Below, one piece after another: positions 6,734 to 12,084 of a DNA stretch of 12,084 nt (position 1 is the stretch's first letter; each line of letters starts with the position of its first letter). Source of the DNA: an uncultured Solimonas sp. GTDB taxonomy: Bacteria; Pseudomonadota; Gammaproteobacteria; Nevskiales; Nevskiaceae. The translations under genes were made by a program, and so were the position numbers. The DNA is taken from the NCBI GenBank assembly GCA_946478985.1, contig CAMLDZ010000091.1, positions 1 through 12,084 on the forward strand, given 5' to 3'. The notes beneath the pieces are model-generated. The model was given only the letters and a program-made list of their open reading frames with translations, ran no database searches and had not been told where the DNA came from.

Positions 6734-9098
6734 GCCATTCCACCTCGACGCCGTACTGCAGCTGGCTGACGCCGGACTGCGGGCGCTGCCACTCGCCGCC
6801 CAGCGCCACGCGCCACTGCGGCGTCGGCAGCCAGCCGAACGAGGCGCCCAGCAGGTAGCCGGTGCCGTTCTCCTTGACGCTGCTGCTGCCCTGCGGGCCG
6901 TCGATCTCGATCTCGGTCCGCCAGGCGTACAGGCCGGCGCGCGGCGCGACGTCGAACTGCTCGGCCAGCGGCATGAAATAACGCGCGGCGACGCTCAGGC
7001 CATGGCCGCTGCCGCCGAAGGCCTGGGCCAGCCCCTTGGTGGCGGCACTGGCGTCGACGGGTGCGCCGGACAGCTCGGCCTTGAACTCGCCGAGCCGCTG
7101 GTAGCCGATTTCCACCGCCAGCCGCGGCACCGGCTGCCAGCCGAGATAGAGCGCGCCGCCGATGTCGCTGTCGTCGGCCAGCTGCGCATCGATGCTCTCG
7201 CCGCGATCGTGCAGGGCGCGACTGAGCGTGGAATCGCTGATGTCGGTCGTGATCACGCCGGCGCGCAGGCCGACGTACAGCGTGCGCAGGCCATCAGCCG
7301 ACTGAGGGCGGGCGGCCGGCTGTGCCGGCATGACCGGTGTCGCGACCGCCTCGGCGGGCTTCTCCGCAGCCGCAGCCGGGGCCGAGCCGAGTGGCTGCTC
7401 GGTCGTTGGCGCCGCGGGGGCTTGCTGCGGCGCTTCGGCGCCGTCGGCCGCGACTGCCGGTTCCGGCGGCGGCGGTGCAGCGGCCGGTGCCGGCGGTGGG
7501 ATCGCCGCTGCAGCGGGCGGCGCGACTGCCAGCGGTGTCCAGCTGCGGCCGCCGTTGTCGGAGCGGTAGATGCCGGCGGCGCCGACCGCCAGCGGCAGTT
7601 CGCCCCAGTAGCCGAAGCGCAGGCCGCTTTCGTCCGGCGCCGCCTGCGTCTGCGCGATCTGCCGCAGGCAGTCCTCCATCGAGGTCTTGCCGACCACTTG
7701 CCAGATGCCGTCGCGGAACAGCTTGCAGGCGGCGGGATCGGCTGCATCCTGGGCGGCGGCGGCCAGCGGGCTCAGCGCCAGCGCGCCGGCCAGCAAGGCG
7801 CGCCGGCGGCGCAGCGCCAGCAGGGCCAGCGGAATCAGCAGCAGAGGGCCGCTGGCGCCGCCGCCGCTGGTGGCGGTGACGGTGCCTTCGGATACCGGCA
7901 CGCTGAGCTGCTGCGAGGTTGTCGCGCTGCCGTCGCTGCAGCTGAGCGTGAACGTCAGCGTGCCGACGGCCTGCGGGGTCAGGCTGAAGCTGCCGTCGAC
8001 CGGCTGCGCGCCGGACCAGTCGCCGGAGGCGGTGCAGCTGCTGGTGTTGGAACTGCTCCAGTCCAGCTGCACGCTCTGGCCGAGCTGCGCGTGCTCCGGC
8101 GTGGCGGTGAACGAGTCGATCACCGGCGACGGGATCGAGCCGCCGTCGCTGACCTGTACGCTCAGCGTCTGCGTGGCCAGCCCGCCGGGGCCGCTGCAGC
8201 TCAGGGTGTAATTGCGCGTGCCGGCCTGGCCGGCATTCAGCGTCTGCTCGCCCTGCACGGGGAGGGTGCCGCTCCAGTCGCCGGAGGCCGTGCAGCCGTC
8301 GACATTGCGCGCCGCCCAGCTCAGCGTCAGGTTGGCGCCCGGTGCCACCTGTGCCGGCGTGGCGACGAAGCTGTCGATGACCGGACCGGCCGCCTGCACG
8401 GTGACGGTGACGGTGTCGCTGCCGGTGGCGCCGCCATTGCCGGCGCAGCTCAGCGTGTAGCTCTGGCTGCCGGTCGCCGTCGGCGTGATGGTCTCGGTGC
8501 CACTGGGCGGGCGGGCGCCGCTCCAGGCGCCGGAGGCCGTGCAGCCCAGAGCATTGCTGCTGGTCCAGCTCAGCGTGCTGCTGGCGCCGAGCGCAAGGGT
8601 TTCCGGCGCGGCGCTCAGATCGACGGTCAGTGTGCTGGCTGCGTCCGGCGTCAGCTGGCCGACGACGAGATGCGCGACCGAATATTGCTCGACGACCGAG
8701 GTGGTGCCGCCGGGGCCGGTGGTGTCGCAGGTCACCGCGGCCGAGCCGCCGCTGGCGCGATAACCATCCAGCACCGGGTCGAGGGGGGTGTCGCGGAATA
8801 TGATGTCGCTGCCGGCGCCGAGCGAGAGCAGATAGCTTTCGACGGTGTCGCGCATCGCCGCCACCGTGGCCGCTTCGTCGCCGTAAGCGCCAGTGACAGG
8901 ACCGAAGTTGCGCGTCAGCTCGGCGCGGCCAACCACCGTGGCGCGGCCATTGACGACCCCGCGCGTCTCGGTGCCGACGACCAGGCAGTCATCGGCGAAG
9001 GCCAGCTGCGGCGCCAGGCCGGCACCGAGCAGCAGCAGGGCCGACAACAATCTGCGTCCGCCGGCAGCCGGCCGGCGGCGATGAAGTGATTCGATCAT
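6717..9098 (-). CDS. Two-module exported protein: Ig-like repeats + GlyGly-CTERM-like tail fused to an OmpA-like barrel
   Basis: 793 residues, which I do not recognise as one known family. Order: signal peptide 1-35 (RRLLSALLLLGAGLAPQLAFA); unrecognised domain about 36-155 with Cys38 and Cys124; three Ig-like repeats (157-236, 238-317, 324-403), each with CTASG.WSG and a second Cys exactly 32 residues on; a Gly-rich, hydrophobic, Arg4 segment (411-433) like a GlyGly-CTERM sorting tail; a second signal-peptide-like segment (430-449, ending AAAAQ); a small domain 450-522 with two Cys and an Asp-box-like SDNGGRSW (513-520); a Pro/Ala linker 523-600; and a beta-barrel 603-793 ending EVEWRFAAW. 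ATG at 9098 is chosen over 9182 because it begins a proper signal peptide with GGGGAT 8 nt upstream. There is no internal stop or good internal start, so the sequence as given encodes one chain. It probably serves at the cell envelope or surface; exact role unknown. Confidence 0.85.
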   Translation of the reverse strand: MIESLHRRRPAAGGRRLLSALLLLGAGLAPQLAFADDCLVVGTETRGVVNGRATVVGRAELTRNFGPVTGAYGDEAATVAAMRDTVESYLLSLGAGSDIIFRDTPLDPVLDGYRASGGSAAVTCDTTGPGGTTSVVEQYSVAHLVVGQLTPDAASTLTVDLSAAPETLALGASSTLSWTSSNALGCTASGAWSGARPPSGTETITPTATGSQSYTLSCAGNGGATGSDTVTVTVQAAGPVIDSFVATPAQVAPGANLTLSWAARNVDGCTASGDWSGTLPVQGEQTLNAGQAGTRNYTLSCSGPGGLATQTLSVQVSDGGSIPSPVIDSFTATPEHAQLGQSVQLDWSSSNTSSCTASGDWSGAQPVDGSFSLTPQAVGTLTFTLSCSDGSATTSQQLSVPVSEGTVTATSGGGASGPLLLIPLALLALRRRRALLAGALALSPLAAAAQDAADPAACKLFRDGIWQVVGKTSMEDCLRQIAQTQAAPDESGLRFGYWGELPLAVGAAGIYRSDNGGRSWTPLAVAPPAAAAIPPPAPAAAPPPPEPAVAADGAEAPQQAPAAPTTEQPLGSAPAAAAEKPAEAVATPVMPAQPAARPQSADGLRTLYVGLRAGVITTDISDSTLSRALHDRGESIDAQLADDSDIGGALYLGWQPVPRLAVEIGYQRLGEFKAELSGAPVDASAATKGLAQAFGGSGHGLSVAARYFMPLAEQFDVAPRAGLYAWRTEIEIDGPQGSSSVKENGTGYLLGASFGWLPTPQWRVALGGEWQRPQSGVSQLQYGVEVEWRFAAW
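7752..7868 (-). other. Tandem sorting signal: GlyGly-CTERM-like tail joined to a second signal peptide
   Basis: Part of the 793-residue protein. Residues 411-433 read Ser-Gly-Gly-Gly, then a short hydrophobic helix (GPLLLIPLALLAL), then RRRR: the three-part plan of GlyGly-CTERM tails, which normally end a protein and are cut by rhombosortase. The same arginines serve as the n-region of the next segment, whose h-region ALLAGALALSPLAAAA ends in a signal-peptidase-I-like site before Gln-Asp. The two halves together make a membrane hairpin with a cytoplasmic Arg turn. The processing is inference. Confidence 0.65.
7890..8630 (-). repeat. Three Ig-like domain repeats
   Basis: Three diverged copies of about 80 residues recur with a period of 83-86 residues (Cys186, 269, 355, each paired by spacing with Cys218, 301, 387). 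Shared motifs are LSW or LDW, CTASG.WSG, and YTLSC or FTLSC. At DNA level the copies still share short blocks such as CGCCGGAGGC (8021, 8279 and 8529 regions). This CTASG-WSG repeat type is common just before GlyGly-CTERM tails in gammaproteobacterial secreted proteins. Confidence 0.8.
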
Positions 9099-9340
9099 GA
9101 GTGGGGATCCCCTGTTCCCTTTACCGCGATGACGATCGGTGCGATTCACGCCGCTGAGCGTTGCAGACGACAGGCGGCACACGATCGCAGTAAACCTGGG
9201 CCGCGCCCGCCCCGTGCTTTACCTTGCAAAGCACAGGCCGTTCGAACCCCAGCTCGTCCGCGCTGGAAGCCCGGCGCGAGGATTTCATTTTAGTGGGAAG
9301 GCGGAAGGGGCGGCGCTACCTGAATCACAGTCGCGCGGCC
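9099..9340. other. 242-bp gap between lipA and the two-module gene
   Basis: Holds the upstream region of the 793-residue protein. I find no convincing sigma-70 promoter pair and no T-tailed terminator for lipA. There is one 7-bp inverted repeat, GTGCTTT-accttgc-AAAGCAC (9214-9234), and a 5-bp GC hairpin near 9260-9280. A TTCGAA palindrome near 9241 does not belong to a tRNA. Confidence 0.5.
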
Positions 9341-10363
9341 TCAGCCATGTACGCCGAGCACGTGCTCGGCCTGCAGGTCGGCGTGGTAGCTGGAGCGCAC
9401 CATCGCGCCGCTGGCGACGTGGCTGAAGCCCATTTGCTCGCCGATCACGCGCAGCCGCTCGAACTCGTCCGGGTGCACGTAGCGGGCGACCGGCAGATGG
9501 TTCTTCGACGGTTGCAGGTACTGGCCGAGCGTCAGCATGTCGACGCCGTGCGCGCGCAGATCGCGCATCACTTGCTCGATCTCGTCGATCTCTTCGCCCA
9601 GGCCCAGCATCAGCCCGGACTTGGTCGGCACGTTCGGATGCAGGTCCTTGAAGCGCTCCAGCAGGTCCAGCGACCAGTCGTAGTCGGAACCGGGCCGCGC
9701 CTGCTTGTAGAGCCGCGGCACGGTTTCCAGATTGTGGTTGAAGACGTCCGGCGGGTTGTCCTTGAAGATCGCCAGCGCCGGGTCCATGCGGCCGCGGAAG
9801 TCCGGCACCAGCACCTCGATCGTCAGCTCCGGCGCCCGCGCCCGCGATTCGCGGATGCAGGCCGCGAAGTGCGCGGCGCCGCCGTCCGGCAGGTCGTCGC
9901 GGTCGACGCTGGTGATCACCACGTAGCGCAGGCGCATTTCGGCGATGGTCTTCGCCAGATTGACCGGCTCGTTGGTGTCGAGCGGATTCGGCCGGCCGTG
10001 GGCGACGTCACAGAACGGGCAGCGCCGCGTGCAGATGTCGCCCATGATCATGAAGGTCGCGGTGCCCTTGCTGAAGCACTCGCCCAGGTTCGGGCAGCCG
10101 GCTTCCTCGCAGACCGTATGCAGATGGTTGGCGCGCAGGACTTCCTTGATGCGCGCGACTTCCGGCGTGCCCTGGCTCTTGGCGCGGATCCAGGTCGGCT
10201 TGCGCAGCGGCGCGACGGTGGGCTCGATCTTGATCGGGATGCGCGCCATCTTGTCGGCGCCGCGCAGCTTCTCGCCCTGCACGACCGCCTTCGGCCGCGC
10301 CGGGGTGGCCGGCGTGGCAGGTTCGGACCGCGATTCGGAATCTGGGGACGGGCTGAGGCTCAT
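9341..10363 (-). CDS. lipA: Lipoyl synthase (radical SAM)
   Basis: Inserts two sulfur atoms into octanoyl groups on lipoate-dependent proteins, using two 4Fe-4S clusters and S-adenosylmethionine. From the chosen start it has 340 residues (E. coli 321). The auxiliary-cluster cysteines are in [12 protein letters not shown] (Cys85, 90, 96), and the radical-SAM motif CTRRCPFC is at 111-118 (Cys111, 115, 118). The conserved C-terminal RSSY is near 323-326. The frame opens at 10390, but ATG at 10363 has GGAG 5 nt upstream, and the 10390 ATG lies inside a TACAAT box that may be this gene's own -10. The first 25 or so residues are a Ser/Pro/Thr-rich tail, variable in the family. It lies 48 bp downstream of olsA on the same strand; no lipB is seen in the window. 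Confidence 0.96.
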   Translation of the reverse strand: MSLSPSPDSESRSEPATPATPARPKAVVQGEKLRGADKMARIPIKIEPTVAPLRKPTWIRAKSQGTPEVARIKEVLRANHLHTVCEEAGCPNLGECFSKGTATFMIMGDICTRRCPFCDVAHGRPNPLDTNEPVNLAKTIAEMRLRYVVITSVDRDDLPDGGAAHFAACIRESRARAPELTIEVLVPDFRGRMDPALAIFKDNPPDVFNHNLETVPRLYKQARPGSDYDWSLDLLERFKDLHPNVPTKSGLMLGLGEEIDEIEQVMRDLRAHGVDMLTLGQYLQPSKNHLPVARYVHPDEFERLRVIGEQMGFSHVASGAMVRSSYHADLQAEHVLGVHG

Positions 10364-10388
10364 GACGGCTCCACGAACGGACGTCGTC

Positions 10389-10415
10389 ATTGTACGCCGC
10401 CGCGTTGCCGGTCAA
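10389..10415 (-). promoter_or_regulatory. Candidate internal promoter for lipA
   Basis: On the minus strand, TTGACC (complement of 10410-10415; 5 of 6), a 15-bp spacer and TACAAT (complement of 10389-10394; 5 of 6). It overlaps the olsA stop codon and would start lipA mRNA near 10382, about 19 nt before the ATG. The spacer is shorter than ideal. Confidence 0.4.
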
Positions 10416-11206
10416 GCCGCCAGAGCGGGGCGCACCGGCCGGGTCTGGCGCACCGCCGGCGCCGGCGCCAGGGCCAGCTGGGCGGCAATGGCGCTTCGCG
10501 CCTGTGTCGCCAGCGTGTCGCGATCGCCGCACGCCGCCAGCGCCTCGCCATAGCTCACGGTCACGCGCAGCCCGGGCGCCCGCAGCACGCGCAGCAAATG
10601 GCGCAGCAGATCGTCGTCACCGATGAAGGGCGCGACCCGCTGGCCGTCGCGGTCCGGCGCGTAGTGCAGGGCCACCGGCTGCACCGGGCAGCGCGCCTCG
10701 ATCGCCGCGCCGAAAAGGCGGGCATGGAACGGCAGCAGCTGCGTGCCGTCGGTCGTCGTGCCTTCCGGAAACAGCGTCACCGTGCCGCCGTTCTGCAGCG
10801 CCGGTACCAGGCGGTCGAGCAGCGGGCGCGCACCGCCCTTGCCGCGACGCAGGTAGTAAGTGCCGGAGGCGGTCGCCAGCCAGCCGGCGACTGGCCAGTG
10901 GCGGATCTCCGCCTTGCCGATGAAGCGCGTCGGCGCCAGCGAGCCGAGCAGCGGGATGTCGAGCCAGGAGACGTGGTTGGCGACACTGATATGCGGGCCG
11001 CGCAGGGGCTGGCCGCGCATCTCGATGCGCAGGCCGATGATGCGCAGCAGATGCCGGTGCCACCAGCGTGCCAGCCGCGGCCGGTCGAGGCGGTTGCCGA
11101 AGTCGACACCGACCAGCGCCGACATCGCCAGCCCGAGCAGCAGATGCGGCAGCAGGCGCAGGCTGCGCCAGAGCAGCCGGGCAGTGCCGGACAAGACTCG
11201 GCTCAT
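10412..11206 (-). CDS. olsA: Lyso-ornithine lipid O-acyltransferase (PlsC family)
   Basis: A 264-residue acyltransferase of the PlsC/LPLAT family. It has one membrane segment near 18-34, the catalytic HX4D motif in NHVSWLD (77-83; His78, Asp83), RFIGKAEI (94-101), and the substrate-binding FPEGT (146-150). PlsC-family enzymes add the second acyl chain to lysophosphatidate or lyso-ornithine lipid at the inner membrane. The neighbour decides: its ATG overlaps the olsB stop by ATGA (11203-11206), a classic translationally coupled olsBA pair, so OlsA, which acylates the 3-hydroxyl of lyso-ornithine lipid, is the best call. Dual lysophosphatidate activity is possible, as reported for some OlsA enzymes. 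The C-terminus from about 245 is a low-complexity Ala/Pro/Arg tail. Confidence 0.87.
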   Translation of the reverse strand: MSRVLSGTARLLWRSLRLLPHLLLGLAMSALVGVDFGNRLDRPRLARWWHRHLLRIIGLRIEMRGQPLRGPHISVANHVSWLDIPLLGSLAPTRFIGKAEIRHWPVAGWLATASGTYYLRRGKGGARPLLDRLVPALQNGGTVTLFPEGTTTDGTQLLPFHARLFGAAIEARCPVQPVALHYAPDRDGQRVAPFIGDDDLLRHLLRVLRAPGLRVTVSYGEALAACGDRDTLATQARSAIAAQLALAPAPAVRQTRPVRPALAA

Positions 11207-11991
11207 TCGACGATGGTGCCGGTCGCTGCGGCCGGGACCGCCTGGCCGAGGAAGTGGCGCGCATAGCGCGGGTGCAGATCGCTGACGTTGAGCAGCATGA
11301 AGACGTCGGCGCAGTTGAAGTCGCGGTCCCAGTACGCCTCGCCGCAGGCCTTGGCACCCAGGCTCAGATAAGCCTTGAGCAGCGGCGGCATGCGCGGCTT
11401 TTCGGTGATGCGGCGGTCCGCTGCCGGCAGCGGGATGTAAGGCCGCACGCGCTGGTAGTCCGGCGCCATGTGCTTGGCGCGGATCTGTTCGAGGATCGCG
11501 TGCGCGCTGGCGCCGCCGTCTTCGAGGCCGATCGACGCGCAGCCGAACAGGTAGTCGTAGCCGTGGTTGATGATGAAGGCGGCGATGCCCTGCCACAGCG
11601 TGGCGATCACCGCGCCGTTGCGGTGTTCGGCGGCGACGCAGGTGCGGCCGATCTCCATCACCCGGCCCGGCAGCGCATCGAGCATCGCCAGGTTGAACTC
11701 GCCGGCCGAGTAGAAGCCGCCGGCGCCCGGCGCGCGGTCATCGGTGAGGATGCGCGTGCAGGCGATGATCTCGCCGCTGTCCTGCTCGACCACCATCAGG
11801 TGGCGGCAGAACGGGTCGAATGAATCGTGGTCGACGCCGCCGTCGACACCGCTGTCGATCTGCGCGCCCAGCTCGCCCGCGAAGATGCGGTAGCGCAGCT
11901 GCTGCGTCTTGAGAATTTCCGCCTGGGTTTGCGCGAAGCGGACCTCGAATCGCGGGCGGCGCGGCAGATCACCGTCAATGCGTGCGGACAT
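11203..11991 (-). CDS. olsB: L-ornithine N-alpha-acyltransferase (GNAT-like)
   Basis: A 262-residue enzyme of the GNAT-like 'hemolysin' acyltransferase group (Acetyltransf_5). OlsB transfers a 3-hydroxyacyl chain from acyl carrier protein to the amino group of ornithine, the first step to ornithine lipids. Typical marks are QLRYRIFAGELGA (31-43), the acidic DHDSFDPFCRHLMVVE (54-69), EIGRTCVAAEHRNG (113-126), a following LW.GIA helix, and YLFGCASIGLED (147-158). ATG at 11991 has AGGAG 6 nt upstream. It is the first gene of the minus-strand cluster with olsA (4-bp overlap) and perhaps lipA. Phosphate-starvation control is possible (see the upstream site). The family also includes enzymes making other N-acyl amino acids, but the olsA pairing favours ornithine. 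Confidence 0.88.
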   Translation of the reverse strand: MSARIDGDLPRRPRFEVRFAQTQAEILKTQQLRYRIFAGELGAQIDSGVDGGVDHDSFDPFCRHLMVVEQDSGEIIACTRILTDDRAPGAGGFYSAGEFNLAMLDALPGRVMEIGRTCVAAEHRNGAVIATLWQGIAAFIINHGYDYLFGCASIGLEDGGASAHAILEQIRAKHMAPDYQRVRPYIPLPAADRRITEKPRMPPLLKAYLSLGAKACGEAYWDRDFNCADVFMLLNVSDLHPRYARHFLGQAVPAAATGTIVE

Positions 11992-12053
11992 GCGTCACTC
12001 CTGTGGACGCTGCGCACTCTATGAATCGGGCGTTGTAGTGACGTTACGCTGCG

Positions 12054-12071
12054 GTGACGCGGATGTGACAG
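12054..12071 (-). promoter_or_regulatory. Possible PHO box upstream of olsB
   Basis: On the minus strand, CTGTCAC, 4-bp ATCC, GCGTCAC: two GTCAC-containing heptamers on an 11-bp period, the layout of the PhoB site CTGTCAT-N4-CTGTCAT (6 of 7 and 4 of 7 matches). It ends 62 bp before the olsB ATG. A third GTCAC (12038-12042) is 16 bp further on and out of phase. The spacer is not AT-rich and a -10 at the usual distance is not obvious (TACAAC lies 16 bp downstream). Confidence 0.35.
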
Positions 12072-12084
12072 CGACGGCTAGCGC

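Noticed and set aside
7780..7811. A separate internal start for the barrel half (TTG in the Arg4-Ala-Leu stretch)
   Set aside because: There is no ribosome-binding site before it, and starting there would remove the positive n-region that a signal peptide needs.
6705..9089. A 794-codon open frame on the + strand opposite the two-module protein
   Set aside because: It mirrors the minus-strand gene. Its product is Arg/Gly/Ala-rich with no domain or signal. The minus frame has a signal peptide, repeats and a barrel, so this is a high-GC shadow.
9214..9234. GTGCTTT/AAAGCAC inverted repeat as a lipA terminator
   Set aside because: The stem is only 7 bp with a 7-nt loop and no T-run follows on the minus strand.
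9239..9252. GTTCGAACCCC resembling a tRNA T-loop, possible tRNA or attachment site
   Set aside because: The flanking bases do not pair into a 5-bp T-stem on either strand and no acceptor or anticodon arm is visible.
9224..11266. A 680-codon open frame on the + strand opposite lipA and olsA
   Set aside because: It is antisense to two clearly conserved genes and has low-complexity composition; a high-GC artefact.

Overview
The window is about 12 kb of dense, GC-rich, chromosomal-looking DNA. The gene set suggests a gammaproteobacterium: a Mak-type fructokinase, the short form of adenylate kinase, RNase D, Mpl, an olsBA ornithine-lipid pair, and a GlyGly-CTERM-like sorting signal. The short adk close to ppa and mpl, with olsBA, would fit Xanthomonadales or Nevskiales (Solimonas/Nevskia-like). 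That placement is inference from family knowledge, not from a search. I see no insertion sequence, prophage, CRISPR array, tRNA or rRNA.

Layout. (1) 40-948 (+) mak, a ROK sugar kinase, converges on 964-1332 (-), a small DUF4870-like membrane protein. (2) ppa (1503-2033, -) and adk (2246-2809, +) diverge from a 212-bp region holding candidate promoters and a repeated octamer; each has a strong hairpin terminator. (3) A small beta-barrel outer-membrane protein (2883-3461, -) lies downstream of rnd (3586-4677, -). The gap between them is rich in inverted repeats, one of which covers the barrel gene's start codon. (4) Divergent from rnd, a five-helix membrane protein (4747-5322, +) and mpl (5343-6704, +) form a likely two-gene operon. 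(5) 6717-9098 (-) encodes an unusual 793-residue exported protein. (6) olsB-olsA-lipA (11991 down to 9341, -) reads as an acyl-group metabolism cluster with a possible PHO box upstream.

The genes serve core functions: energy and phosphate balance (ppa, adk), RNA processing (rnd), recycling of murein peptide (mpl), phosphate-free membrane lipid synthesis (olsBA) and lipoate synthesis (lipA). Several also shape the envelope.

The most unusual item is the 793-residue protein. It has an N-terminal signal peptide, three Cys-paired Ig-like repeats and a GlyGly-CTERM-like sorting tail with an Arg cluster. It does not stop there: it runs straight into what looks like a second signal peptide, a Pro/Ala linker and an OmpA-like beta-barrel. 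It may be a fusion of two exported proteins or a natural polyprotein cut twice in the membrane.
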